Shown in pieces: positions 37,401-46,354 of a stretch of 64,000 bases of DNA (the first letter of the stretch is position 1; each line of letters begins with the position of its first letter). A program made the translations under genes and the position numbers. The stretch is from Rhodobacter sp. SGA-6-6 (GTDB lineage Bacteria > Pseudomonadota > Alphaproteobacteria > Rhodobacterales > Rhodobacteraceae). The DNA is taken from the NCBI RefSeq assembly GCF_011043545.1, contig NZ_JAAKGP010000001.1, positions 434,001-498,000 on the forward strand, written 5' to 3'. The notes under the pieces are model-generated. The model worked only from the letters and a program-made list of their open reading frames with translations, was not told the DNA's origin and made no database searches.

Positions 37401-39923
37401 ATGGCGCTGGAGACCTACCGCCAGAAGCGCGACTTCACCGCCACGCCGGAGCCGAAGGGCGCCCGGGCCCGCCGGCGCGGCAACAGCTTCGTCATCCAGA
37501 AGCACGCCGCCCGCCGCCTGCACTACGATTTCCGGCTGGAGATGGACGGCGTGCTGCGCAGTTGGGCCGTCACCCGCGGCCCCAGCCTGGTCGCCGGCGA
37601 AAAGCGCCTTGCCGTCCATGTCGAGGACCACCCGCTGGCCTATGGCGATTTCGAGGGCACCATCCCCAAGGGCGAATACGGCGGCGGCACGGTGATCGTC
37701 TGGGACCGCGGCACCTGGTCGCCGATCGGCGATGCCGCCAAGGGCTATGCCAAGGGCCATCTGGAGTTCGAGCTTGCGGGGGAAAAGCTGCACGGCCGCT
37801 GGCACCTGATCCGCATGCAGGGCCGGCCGGGCGAGAAGCGCGAGAACTGGCTGCTGATCAAGGCGGACGACGAGGCGGCGCGGCCCGAGGGCGCGCCGGA
37901 CATCCTGGAGGAGCAGCCGCTGTCGGTGAAGACCGGGCGCGACATCCCGGACGTGGCGGGCGAGGCGCCGGGCTGGTCCTCGAAGACGGGGCCTATCAAG
38001 CCCGCCCGCAAGCGCAAGGCCCCGAAACCGGAGCCGGAGGAGGAAACCGATCTTCCCCCGCCCGACCCGTCCCGGCTGAAGGGCGCGCGGACGGACCGGC
38101 TGCCCGATTTCGTCCCGCCGATGCTGGCCACCCTTGCCTCGGCCGCCCCCACCGGCCCGCGCTGGCTGCACGAGATCAAGTTCGACGGCTACCGCCTGCA
38201 GGCGCGGATCGAGGCCGGGCGGGTGAAGCTCTTGACCCGCAGCGGGCTGGACTGGACCGACCGCTTCGGCAAATCCGTGCCCGCCGCCCTGCGCGACCTG
38301 CCCGTCGGCACCGCGCTGATCGACGGCGAGATGGTGGTGGAGACCGACAGCGGCGCCTCGGACTTCTCGGCGCTGCAGGCCGACCTCAGCGAGGGCCGCA
38401 GCGACCGCTTCACCTTCTACGGCTTCGACCTCTTGCACCTCGACGGCTACGACCTGCGCGCGGTGCCTCTGGTCGACCGCAAGGAGATGCTGGAACGGCT
38501 GCTGGCCGAGGCCCGCGGCCCGCTGCGCTACAGCGGGCATTTCGCCGAAAGCGGCGCGATGGTGCTGCGCCATGCCTGCCGGCTCAGCCTGGAAGGCATC
38601 GTGTCCAAGCTGCGCGACAGCCGCTATGGCGAGGGGCGCGGCAAGTCCTGGATCAAGTCGAAATGCTCGGCCCGGCAGGAGTTCGTCATCGGCGGCTACG
38701 TGCCCTCCACCGCCTCGCGCGATGCGGTGGGGTCGCTGGCGCTCGGCGTGTTCAAGGATGGCAAGCTGGTCCATGTCGGCCGCGTCGGCACCGGCTTCAC
38801 CGCCGCGGTGGCGCGCGACCTGTTCCAGCGCCTGAACCGCATCCGCAGCGACACCAGCCCCTTCGCCGCACCGCTGACCGCCGAACAGGCGCGCGGGCTG
38901 CGCTACACCCGCCCGGACCTGGTGGCCGAGGTCGAATTCCGCGCCTGGACCGGCGACGGCCACCTGCGCCACGCCTCGTTCCGCGGCCTGCGCGAGGACA
39001 AGCCGGCGACCGAGATCGTGCGCGAGGCCGCGCCCGCCGCGGCAAAACCGGCCCCTGCCCGCCCGGCGATCAAGCTGACCCATCCCGACCGCATATACTG
39101 GCCCGACGAAGGCATCACCAAGGAGGGGCTGGCGGATTACTACACCGAGGTCTGGCGCCGCATCGCGCCCTTCGTGGTCAACCGTCCGCTGGCGCTGCTG
39201 CGCTGTCCCGAGGGGATAAACGGGCAGAGGTTCTTCCAGAAACATGCCTGGAAGGGCCTCAATCCCGCCATCCGGCTGGTGGACGACCCCAAGGACCCGG
39301 GCGATCCGCTGATCAGCATCGACGGGCTGGACGGGCTGATCGCGCTGGTGCAGTCGGCGGCGCTGGAGATCCACCCCTGGGGATCGACGCTGGACGACTG
39401 GGAGCGGCCGGACATGATCACCATGGACCTCGACCCCGGCGAGGGGGTGGAGTGGCAGCGGGTGATCGACGCCGCGCAGGAGGTGCGGCAGCGGCTGACC
39501 GATGCGGGGCTGGCGGCCTTCGTCAAGACCTCGGGCGGGAAAGGGCTGCATGTGGTGGCGCCGCTGAAACCCCATGCCGGCTGGCCGGAGGTGAAGGCCT
39601 TCACCAAGGCAATGGCCGAGGCGATGGCGGCGGATTCCCCCGACCTTTACGTCGCCACCATCGCCAAGGCCAAGCGCAAGGGGCGGATCCTGATCGACTA
39701 TCTGCGCAACCAGCGCGGGGCGACGGCGGTGTCCGCCTGGTGCCCCCGCGCCCGCCCCGGCGCCGCCGTCTCCACCCCGCTGGGGTGGGAGGAACTGGGG
39801 CCGGAGATCGGGCCGGCGCATTTCACGATTCCGAACCTGACCGCCCGGCTGGCGGCGCTGGCCAAGGACCCCTGGGACGGATTCCGGGCCGCCGCGGCGC
39901 CGCTGAAACCGGGGAAGGGCTGA
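37401..39923 (+). CDS. ligD: Non-homologous end-joining ATP-dependent DNA ligase LigD
   Basis: 840 aa with three domains in the order phosphoesterase (about 1-165, H41/D43 in L-H-Y-D-F-R-L-E, then V-E-D-H-P-L), ATP-dependent ligase (about 235-530, nucleotidyl lysine K260 in E-I-K-F-D-G-Y-R), and primase-polymerase (about 550-835, D676-x-D678 in M-D-L-D-P-G). This is the Pseudomonas-type order; Mycobacterium LigD has POL first. It trims, fills and seals double-strand breaks held by Ku. The order of domains and full length indicate a functional enzyme. Confidence 0.95.
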   Translation: MALETYRQKRDFTATPEPKGARARRRGNSFVIQKHAARRLHYDFRLEMDGVLRSWAVTRGPSLVAGEKRLAVHVEDHPLAYGDFEGTIPKGEYGGGTVIVWDRGTWSPIGDAAKGYAKGHLEFELAGEKLHGRWHLIRMQGRPGEKRENWLLIKADDEAARPEGAPDILEEQPLSVKTGRDIPDVAGEAPGWSSKTGPIKPARKRKAPKPEPEEETDLPPPDPSRLKGARTDRLPDFVPPMLATLASAAPTGPRWLHEIKFDGYRLQARIEAGRVKLLTRSGLDWTDRFGKSVPAALRDLPVGTALIDGEMVVETDSGASDFSALQADLSEGRSDRFTFYGFDLLHLDGYDLRAVPLVDRKEMLERLLAEARGPLRYSGHFAESGAMVLRHACRLSLEGIVSKLRDSRYGEGRGKSWIKSKCSARQEFVIGGYVPSTASRDAVGSLALGVFKDGKLVHVGRVGTGFTAAVARDLFQRLNRIRSDTSPFAAPLTAEQARGLRYTRPDLVAEVEFRAWTGDGHLRHASFRGLREDKPATEIVREAAPAAAKPAPARPAIKLTHPDRIYWPDEGITKEGLADYYTEVWRRIAPFVVNRPLALLRCPEGINGQRFFQKHAWKGLNPAIRLVDDPKDPGDPLISIDGLDGLIALVQSAALEIHPWGSTLDDWERPDMITMDLDPGEGVEWQRVIDAAQEVRQRLTDAGLAAFVKTSGGKGLHVVAPLKPHAGWPEVKAFTKAMAEAMAADSPDLYVATIAKAKRKGRILIDYLRNQRGATAVSAWCPRARPGAAVSTPLGWEELGPEIGPAHFTIPNLTARLAALAKDPWDGFRAAAAPLKPGKG

Positions 39924-39949
39924 CTTCGGCTCGCCCTGCACCCCGTGCC

Positions 39950-40012
39950 TTCATCTTGGTGAAAATACTCTGCGGAGGGTCCGGGGGGTGCACCCCCCCC
40001 CCCCCGGCCGCC
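39950..40012. repeat. GC-rich intergenic repeat, copy C, with a 13-base C run
   Basis: TTCATCTTGGTGAAAATACT leads into GGAGGGTCCGGGGGG, then TGCA and an uninterrupted run of 13 C (39993-40005), then GGCCGCC. It sits between the converging ligD and second ku genes. The C run exceeds the stem partner and may vary in length between cells or reflect a sequencing slip. Confidence 0.7.
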
Positions 40013-40054
40013 AGCCAAGGGCGCTGAGGGGTCCGGGAATCCGATACAACCCGG

Positions 40055-40849
40055 TCACTTGCCCTTCTTCTCGGCCGCAAGGCTGCGCTTCAGCGCATCC
40101 ATGATGTTGACCACGTTGTCCTTCGGCGGCTCGGCGGCCTTGGGCTTCGCCGGCTTGCGGGCCTTCTTCCGGGCCGCGATCAGCTCCAGCAGCCGATCCT
40201 GCACCGGGTCCGAGGCCATCTCGGGCGACCAAGGCTTCTTGCGCTCCTCGATCAGCCGGCGGACCAGCTTCATCAGCGCGGGCTCCGGCTTGCCGGCATC
40301 GACGCCGGCGAAATAGTCGCCCTCGTCTCGCACCTCGTCGCCGAAGCGCAGGGTCCAGACCACGATGCCCTTGCCCCGCGGCTCCAGCATCACCGCCCGC
40401 TCGCGCCGGTAGAGCACCAGCCGCGCGATGCCGACGGTGCCGCTGGCCGCCATCGCCTCGCGGATTACCGAGAAGGCCTCTTCCCCCACCCGGTCGGCGG
40501 GCGACAGGTAATGCGGCCGGTCATACCAGATCCAGCCGATGCTGTCGGCCGGCACGAACATGTCGATGTCGATGGTGCGGGTGCTTTCCAGCGCGACGCT
40601 GTCCAGTTCCTCGTCCTCCAGCAGCACGAAATCGTCCTCGCCGCGGGCATAGCCCTTGACCTCGTCCTCCTCGCGGACCGGCTTGCCGGTCACGGCATCG
40701 ACGTAGCGGCTGACCACCCGGTTGCCGGTGGCGGCGTTCATGGTGCGGAAGCGCACCTTCTCGCCCTCGCTGGTGGCGGGGGCCATGGTGACAGGGCAAT
40801 TCACCAGCGACAGCTTCAGATAGCCCTTCCAGAACGGTCTCGGCGCCAT
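40055..40849 (-). CDS. ku: Ku DNA-end-binding protein (copy 2)
   Basis: 264 aa. Same core as copy 1 but clearly diverged: W-K-G-Y-L-K-L-S-L-V-N-C-P, R-Y-V-D-A-V-T-G-K-P-V, I-W-Y-D-R-P-H-Y-L-S-P-A-D. The C-terminal Lys/Ala/Pro tail differs in length and composition. The start at 40849 gives a standard Ku N-terminus; an upstream ATG at 40975 is inside the adjacent gene. Convergent with ligD. It follows a small hypothetical gene by 10 bases, suggesting one transcript. It may form heterodimers with copy 1 or act under different conditions. Confidence 0.93.
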   Translation of the reverse strand: MAPRPFWKGYLKLSLVNCPVTMAPATSEGEKVRFRTMNAATGNRVVSRYVDAVTGKPVREEDEVKGYARGEDDFVLLEDEELDSVALESTRTIDIDMFVPADSIGWIWYDRPHYLSPADRVGEEAFSVIREAMAASGTVGIARLVLYRRERAVMLEPRGKGIVVWTLRFGDEVRDEGDYFAGVDAGKPEPALMKLVRRLIEERKKPWSPEMASDPVQDRLLELIAARKKARKPAKPKAAEPPKDNVVNIMDALKRSLAAEKKGK

Positions 40850-40859
40850 TCGCCCGCCC

Positions 40860-41267
40860 TCAGCAATCGTTGTCCTTGTCGATCCGGCCCGGGTGGGCGC
40901 GATCCTCGCACATCGCGCTGTCGGGATTGCGCCCGCGCGGGATCGAGGGTTCGTCGGTGCCCTGCGCGATGGCATGGCGGCGCACCTCTTCGGGCGTCAC
41001 CCGCTTCTGCTCGCGCGTCAGGCCCTCCGGTTCGGGCTTGGCTGCCTGCTCGTCGGGGCTGGTCGCCTCCCAGGCCTGGCTGCCGTAGAAGCCTTCTTCC
41101 TGCACGCCGCGCACGTTGTCGGCCGGCCTGTCGCCCTGCTGCGCCGGGTTCACCGTGCGGAACGCCTCGGGGCGATGCGCCGAGCCTTCCGGCAGCGCCT
41201 GTGCATTGCGGCCCGGCTCCACCGGAATGGAGCGCTTCTCCGCCGCCGCTTTGGGATCCAGTGCCAT
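40860..41267 (-). CDS. Hypothetical hydrophilic protein upstream of second Ku
   Basis: 135 aa, not recognised. It is soluble, without signal peptide or membrane segment, rich in Pro, Glu, Arg and Gln, and looks partly disordered, with a helical middle (L-T-R-E-Q-K-R-V-T-P-E-E-V-R-R-H-A). The start is supported by GGAGG seven bases before the ATG; an earlier ATG at 41399 has no site. It ends 10 bases before the second ku gene and is probably co-transcribed with it, which hints at a DNA-repair or stress-linked accessory role, but no motif proves that. Confidence 0.65.
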   Translation of the reverse strand: MALDPKAAAEKRSIPVEPGRNAQALPEGSAHRPEAFRTVNPAQQGDRPADNVRGVQEEGFYGSQAWEATSPDEQAAKPEPEGLTREQKRVTPEEVRRHAIAQGTDEPSIPRGRNPDSAMCEDRAHPGRIDKDNDC

Positions 41268-41412
41268 GACGGCCTCCTTCCTTCTGCCCGTATCGGGTGC
41301 AGGGACAATGCACGGGCGGCCGGATTGTTCCGCCGGACATCGGGAGAATGGCCGTGTCCTTGCCGATACAGTCCCGGCAAAGAGCGACTTGCGGCTCATG
41401 CGCGTGGATGGA

Positions 41413-42882
41413 TCAGCCGGCGTCCAGGACCCTGTAGCTGGGGGCGAAGATGTCCTCGACCGGCGGGTGATGCAGGGTGCGCAGGGGGTATTTCGCGATC
41501 AGGCCGTCGAACTGCGCCTGCGCCCGGGCGTTCCATTCCTCCAGATCGACGCCGGGCAGTTGGCGGTCGCGCATCACCACCCGGCCGTTGATGATCGAGG
41601 TGCGGAAGTCGCGGCCGGTGCCCGACAGCATCATGGTCTGGATCGGGTCGATCACCTGCCCGATGGCGAAATCCGACAGGTCGAAGAGTGTCATGTCCGC
41701 CTTCGCCCCCACCGCCAGCCGGCCAAGGTCCGGGCGGCCCAGGGCATCCGCCGCATGGACGGTCGCCGCATCGTAGAAATCCGCCGCCGAGGCCGCGGTC
41801 ACCGAATGGTCGGCCACCCGGCAGAGGCTGATGCCGAGCCGCATGTTCTCCACCATATCTGGCGGGAAGGTGTCGGTGCCGAGGCCGATGCGGATGCCCG
41901 CCTTCCGCAGCCGGGCGAAGCTTTCCATGGTGCCGCCGTAGCGCGACAGCACCAGCGGGCAATGGATCAGCGTGGCGCCGCTGGCGGCAAGGATGCCCAC
42001 GTCGTCCCCCTGCCGCGCCACCTGGCTGTGGCCGGTGAGGAAGACGCCATGCGGCAGCAGCGATCGCTCGCTGAGGAAATCCAGCGACTTCAGCCATTCG
42101 ATCGGGGTCATGTCGTAGCGGGCGACGATGGAGTCGAATTCGTCCATCGACTGGCAGCAGTGCAGCCGCACCGGCACGCCGTATTCGGCCGAGACGGCGG
42201 CAGAGCGGCGGATCAGCTCGGGCGTGCAGTTCTCGATCCGGTCGGGGGCCAGCATCCCGCGGATCAGACCGCCATGGGCGCCATCGAAGCTGCGGATGTA
42301 GCGTTCGGCATCGGCAAGGCCCTTCAGCCCGCGCGCCTCGTCCCAATGGGTGTGGAAACTGCCGTCCGCGCGCACCACCTCGACCCCGGTCATGTAGCAG
42401 GGGCCGAGATAGGCGCGGATGCCCAGTTCCGCCGCCGACTCGGCCGAGCGGGCGAATTCGTCGTAGGTCTCGGCCCATTTGCGGTAGAACATCGAGGTGA
42501 TCGGCAGGGCGGTGGTGATACCGTTGCGGATCAGCTGGGCGAAGGCATACTTCATCTTGAAGGTCTGCTCTTCGTCCGAATACATCTCGATCGGGCCGGA
42601 GGCGACGTAATCCTCGGGCCAGGTGCGGCCCTTGGCCCAGTCGGGCTGGTTGTCGAAGGCCAGAACCGTGGTGTCGAGGTCGCCGAGTGCGTTCAGGTCG
42701 ATGAACCCCGGGCCGAGGACGGCGTTGCCGCCGTCGATCTCGGCATCGACCGGGCCTTCGTAGCCGCGGCCCACGAAGATGATGGTGTCGCCGCGGAAGA
42801 CGACCTCGCCGTCCCGCAGCGTCCGGTGCGAGGTGCCGTCCCAGGCGATCACATGGCGGGCGCGGACACGGGTGGTCGTCAT
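41413..42882 (-). CDS. Amidohydrolase-superfamily protein lacking the canonical HxH metal motif
   Basis: 489 aa, cytosine-deaminase/TRZ-ATZ-like. The composite N-terminal fold, H241 (L-H-C-C-Q-S), H285 (T-G-H-S-Q) and D337 (G-L-G-T-D-T) are where metal ligands are expected. However, the first-strand motif that should read G-x-x-x-x-H-x-H is G-F-I-D-L-N-A-L-G-D: both histidines are missing (N64, L66). The protein may bind one metal differently or have lost hydrolase activity. It overlaps the previous amidohydrolase by four bases and closes a seven-gene transport operon. Confidence 0.82.
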   Translation of the reverse strand: MTTTRVRARHVIAWDGTSHRTLRDGEVVFRGDTIIFVGRGYEGPVDAEIDGGNAVLGPGFIDLNALGDLDTTVLAFDNQPDWAKGRTWPEDYVASGPIEMYSDEEQTFKMKYAFAQLIRNGITTALPITSMFYRKWAETYDEFARSAESAAELGIRAYLGPCYMTGVEVVRADGSFHTHWDEARGLKGLADAERYIRSFDGAHGGLIRGMLAPDRIENCTPELIRRSAAVSAEYGVPVRLHCCQSMDEFDSIVARYDMTPIEWLKSLDFLSERSLLPHGVFLTGHSQVARQGDDVGILAASGATLIHCPLVLSRYGGTMESFARLRKAGIRIGLGTDTFPPDMVENMRLGISLCRVADHSVTAASAADFYDAATVHAADALGRPDLGRLAVGAKADMTLFDLSDFAIGQVIDPIQTMMLSGTGRDFRTSIINGRVVMRDRQLPGVDLEEWNARAQAQFDGLIAKYPLRTLHHPPVEDIFAPSYRVLDAG

Positions 42883-44420
42883 TGCGGCAGTCCTTTCTTC
42901 GCGGAGTCGGGCAGCGCCCAGCGGTCCATGCCCACGGGCGTGGCAAGCGCACGGTCATACATGGCGCGGTAATGGGGGGCGAGTTCGTCGGCGGCTGTCT
43001 TGCAGCGCGCCATGTAGTCGGCGAATTCGGCGGCGCTGTCGCGGGCCTCGGCCAGCAGCGCCTCCTCGTCCACCCGGGTCAGGCGGCCGCCCTCCACCAC
43101 CACCTCGCCGCCCACCAGAACGGTGCGGACCGATCCGCCGGTCTCGCAATAGACCAGCTGGCGGCGGATGTCGTTCAGCGGGGTGAAGGGCAGCGTGGAC
43201 AGGTCGAGCATCGTCAGGTCCGCCTGCCAGCCGGGCGCGATGCGGCCGGTGGGCACCGGCAGCCGCATCGCCCGCGCCCCGGCATGGGTCAGCGCGCCGA
43301 GAATCTCCTGCGGGGTGATCCAGCTGCGGAACTCGGGGTCGGTGACGTTGTGCATCAGGCCGGCCACCTTGCCGACGGTCCACAGGTTGATGCCATCGTC
43401 GGTATTGGCCTCGTCATTGCCGAGGCAGACGTTGATCCCCGCCTGCCGAAGCTGCCGCCAGCGCATGATGCCGCTGCCGATCTTCAGGTTCGACACCGGG
43501 TTGTGCGCGACCGAGGCGCCGCTGTCGGCGATCAGCCGGATGTCCTCGTCGTCGACCCAGATGGCGTGGATGACCATGGCCTGCTCGGTCAGCACGCCCA
43601 TGTCGTGGGCATAGCGGACCAGCGACTTGCCGTAGACCTCCTGCCCCAGCACCCGCTGCAGCCGGGTTTCCAGGATGTGCATGTCGTAGGGGATGTCCAT
43701 CTCCTGCGCGATGCGGCCGAGGGCGCGGAAATACTCCGGCGTCACCCGCTGCGGGGCCGAGCAACTGACGGCGGCGCGCAGCCGCCCCCCGGCGCGGTTG
43801 TGCCAGCGGTCGATGTAGCGGGCGTAGTGGTCCAGCAGCTCGCGGTCCGACATCCGCGGCGCCGCCTCCATCCGGGCGCGCAGCGGCGCGGGCAGGATTT
43901 CGGACAGGAACGGGTATTTCGCCGTCTCGGCCACGTTGGGCTGGTCCAGCGTGACCGTGGCCCGCATCCCGGCATCCTGGTAGGCCTGCATCACCGCATC
44001 CACCTCGTCCCCTGTCACCACCGGAACGAAGAAGCAGTCGTCATGCACCGCGGTCACGCCCTGCTTCAGCATCTCGATGATGCCCAGCATGGTGCGCAGA
44101 TAGGCGAAGCGCGGCGTCGCCAGCCGGTCCATCAGCGGCGGCACCTCGTAGAGCATGAACAGCTCCAGCGGCCAGTTCTCCAGCGCGCCCTTCATGAAGT
44201 TGCCGGGCGAGTGGAAATGGCCGTTGACCAGCCCGGGGATGACCAGCTTCCCGGTGCCGTCGATCACCCCGGCACCGGGCGAGGCCGAGGCGGCGGTGCC
44301 CGGCCCGACGGCGCGGATCAGCCCGCCCTCGATCACCACATCGGCGCGCGGGTGCAGGCGATCGCTGTCGTCCAGCGTCAGGACGGTGGCGTTGCGGATG
44401 ACGGTGGCGGCGGGGGTCAT
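42879..44420 (-). CDS. Amidohydrolase/deaminase, TRZ-ATZ family
   Basis: 513 aa with all expected metal ligands: H68 and H70 in V-N-G-H-F-H, H248, E251, H285 and D336 (L-G-N-D-E). The pattern resembles chlorohydrolase/guanine-deaminase/N-ethylammeline-type deaminases. It probably removes an amino or similar group from a heterocycle or amide imported by the adjacent transporter. It overlaps the permease gene (ATGA) upstream and the second amidohydrolase downstream. A longer frame to 45038 is a permease shadow. Confidence 0.88.
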   Translation of the reverse strand: MTPAATVIRNATVLTLDDSDRLHPRADVVIEGGLIRAVGPGTAASASPGAGVIDGTGKLVIPGLVNGHFHSPGNFMKGALENWPLELFMLYEVPPLMDRLATPRFAYLRTMLGIIEMLKQGVTAVHDDCFFVPVVTGDEVDAVMQAYQDAGMRATVTLDQPNVAETAKYPFLSEILPAPLRARMEAAPRMSDRELLDHYARYIDRWHNRAGGRLRAAVSCSAPQRVTPEYFRALGRIAQEMDIPYDMHILETRLQRVLGQEVYGKSLVRYAHDMGVLTEQAMVIHAIWVDDEDIRLIADSGASVAHNPVSNLKIGSGIMRWRQLRQAGINVCLGNDEANTDDGINLWTVGKVAGLMHNVTDPEFRSWITPQEILGALTHAGARAMRLPVPTGRIAPGWQADLTMLDLSTLPFTPLNDIRRQLVYCETGGSVRTVLVGGEVVVEGGRLTRVDEEALLAEARDSAAEFADYMARCKTAADELAPHYRAMYDRALATPVGMDRWALPDSAKKGLPQ

Positions 44421-45337
44421 CGCTTCTCCTTCGCGGGTCGGACGAGGCGCAGGCGGGTGCGCGGGTCGAGGCTGTCGCGCAAGCTGTCGCCCAGCAGGTT
44501 GAAGGCCATCACCAGCACGGTGATCGCCAGCCCGGGGATGGCGGCGATATGCGGAGCGTTGAAGATGAAGCTGCGCCCCTCGCTGGTCATGATGCCCCAT
44601 TCCGCCGTCGGCGGCTGGACCCCGAGACCCAGGAACGACAGCCCGGCGGCGGTGATCACCACCGCGCCGATGATGGTGCAGGAATAGACCACCGAGGCGG
44701 CGACGACGTTCGGCAGCATCTCGACCAGCAGGATCTTCATATCCGGCGTCGCCATGGCGCGGGCGGCCTCGACATAGGCCTGCTCGCGCTCCAGGCAGGC
44801 GGCGGCATAGACCACGCGGGTGTTGTAGGGGATCAGGGTGACGACCAGCGCGATCATCATGTTGGCGATGCCCGGCCCCATCAGCGCGGCCAGCAGGATC
44901 GCCAGCAGCGCCATCGGGAAGGCGAACAGCACGTCCATCACCCGCATGATCACCGCGCCCATGCCGCGATACCAGGCGCCCAGAAGGCCGAGGGGAACCG
45001 AGATCGCCGCCCCGATCAGCACCGGCAGGATGCCGCACAGCAGGGTCAGCCGCGCGCCGTAAAGCAGCCGCGAGAGGATGTCGCGGCCCTGGTTGTCCAG
45101 CCCCAGCAGGTGGCCGCGGGTTCCGGGCGGCATCAGTCGCAGCTCGGGGTTGGCCTCGTTCGGCGGCCAGGGCGCGATCCAGGGCGCGAAGATCGCGGCA
45201 AGGACCATGCCGGCGATGATGGCGGCGGCGATGCGGGCGACCGGATCGCCCAGGACCCCGCGCCAGACGAAATAGAGGTTCGACCGGCGGGGAATGCGCT
45301 TCGGGGCGGGGGTGGTGTTGGCGGCGGCAATGGTCAT
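44417..45337 (-). CDS. Peptide-type ABC transporter permease (DppC-like)
   Basis: 306 aa. The DppC features are L-L-G-L-D-N-Q-G-R-D-I-L-S-R-L, six membrane spans, and the coupling loop E-Q-A-Y-V-E-A-A-R-A-M-A. Overlaps the following amidohydrolase by four bases and follows the DppB-like gene by three bases. Ends in L-G-D-S-L-R-D-S-L-D-P-R. It belongs to the operon read from 49957 down to 41413. Confidence 0.92.
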   Translation of the reverse strand: MTIAAANTTPAPKRIPRRSNLYFVWRGVLGDPVARIAAAIIAGMVLAAIFAPWIAPWPPNEANPELRLMPPGTRGHLLGLDNQGRDILSRLLYGARLTLLCGILPVLIGAAISVPLGLLGAWYRGMGAVIMRVMDVLFAFPMALLAILLAALMGPGIANMMIALVVTLIPYNTRVVYAAACLEREQAYVEAARAMATPDMKILLVEMLPNVVAASVVYSCTIIGAVVITAAGLSFLGLGVQPPTAEWGIMTSEGRSFIFNAPHIAAIPGLAITVLVMAFNLLGDSLRDSLDPRTRLRLVRPAKEKR

Positions 45338-45340
45338 CGG

Positions 45341-46291
45341 TCAGCCCTTCCGCGGGTCCAGCGCATGGACGGTGATGTCGGAGATCATGTTGCCAAGGAC
45401 GAAGACGGTGGCGACCACCAGCACGCAGCCCTGGATCATCGGGATGTCGCGGGCGAGGATGGCGTCGTAGAGCTGCAGCCCCACGCCGGGCCAGTTGAAG
45501 ATGATCTCGGTGAAAACCACGCCGCCGAACAGGTAGCCGATCTGCAGCCCGCCGATGCTGGCGAAGGTCGGCAGGGTGTTCCTGACCCCGTGCCGCAGCA
45601 CCACCTGCCGCCGCCGCAGCCCGCGGGCGCGGGCGGCCAGGATATAGGGCTCGTTCAGCACGTCGATCATGCGCGACCGGGTGACCCGGGCGACCACGGC
45701 GATGGAGGAGGCCGCGGTCACGCTGGCCGGCAGCACCATGTGGTGGATCAGGTCCCAGAACCCGCCGGGGCTGACGATGTTATACATCCCCGAGATCGGG
45801 AACAGCTTCCATTTGAAGGCCAGCAGGTAAAGCGCGACGATGCCCAGCCAGAACACCGGCAGGCTGGCCAGCACCAGCGTCAGCGCCACCACGGCGCGGT
45901 CGGTCAGGCTGCGGAAGCGCGGGGCGGACAGCACCGCCAGCAGGAAGCCGAAGACCAGCACCAGGGCCAGGCTGCCCGCCATCAGGATCAGCGAGTTCCA
46001 GATCTTCGGCACCAGGATCTGCGCCACCGGCAGCTGCTGCGCCAACGACACGCCGATGTCGCCCTGCATCAGCGCGCCGAACCAGCGCAGGTATTGCACG
46101 ACGATCGGCTGATCCAGCCCCATGGTCTCGCGCAGGGCCTGAAGCTGTTCCTGCGAGGCCATGCGGCCCAGGATCGACAGCGCGATGTCGCCGGGCACCA
46201 GCTGCACCGACAGGAAGACGACGATGGTCACGCCGATCAGCACGGGGATCGCCGACAAGAGCCGGCCGAGCGCGAAGAGGGTCAGGTTCAT
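45341..46291 (-). CDS. Peptide-type ABC transporter permease (DppB-like)
   Basis: 316 aa. N-terminal I-P-V-L-I-G-V-T-I-V-V-F-L-S-V and L-V-P-G-D-I-A, six spans and a coupling loop E-P-Y-I-L-A-A-R-A-R-G-L. The start at 46291 is preferred to an ATG six codons upstream because it gives the normal short DppB N-terminus. A short GC hairpin (46325-46341) lies between this gene and the upstream binding-protein gene. Confidence 0.92.
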   Translation of the reverse strand: MNLTLFALGRLLSAIPVLIGVTIVVFLSVQLVPGDIALSILGRMASQEQLQALRETMGLDQPIVVQYLRWFGALMQGDIGVSLAQQLPVAQILVPKIWNSLILMAGSLALVLVFGFLLAVLSAPRFRSLTDRAVVALTLVLASLPVFWLGIVALYLLAFKWKLFPISGMYNIVSPGGFWDLIHHMVLPASVTAASSIAVVARVTRSRMIDVLNEPYILAARARGLRRRQVVLRHGVRNTLPTFASIGGLQIGYLFGGVVFTEIIFNWPGVGLQLYDAILARDIPMIQGCVLVVATVFVLGNMISDITVHALDPRKG

Positions 46292-46354
46292 GGCGGGGCC
46301 TCGGGGCACAGGGACAGTAGCCGCCCCCGCATAGCGCGGGGACGGCCGGACGCG

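Noticed and set aside
36543-39941. 1132-aa open frame on the minus strand opposite ku1-ligD
   Set aside because: It is a GC-bias shadow: low-complexity His/Gln/Gly/Arg-rich translation without domains, while the plus strand carries complete Ku and LigD with all catalytic residues.
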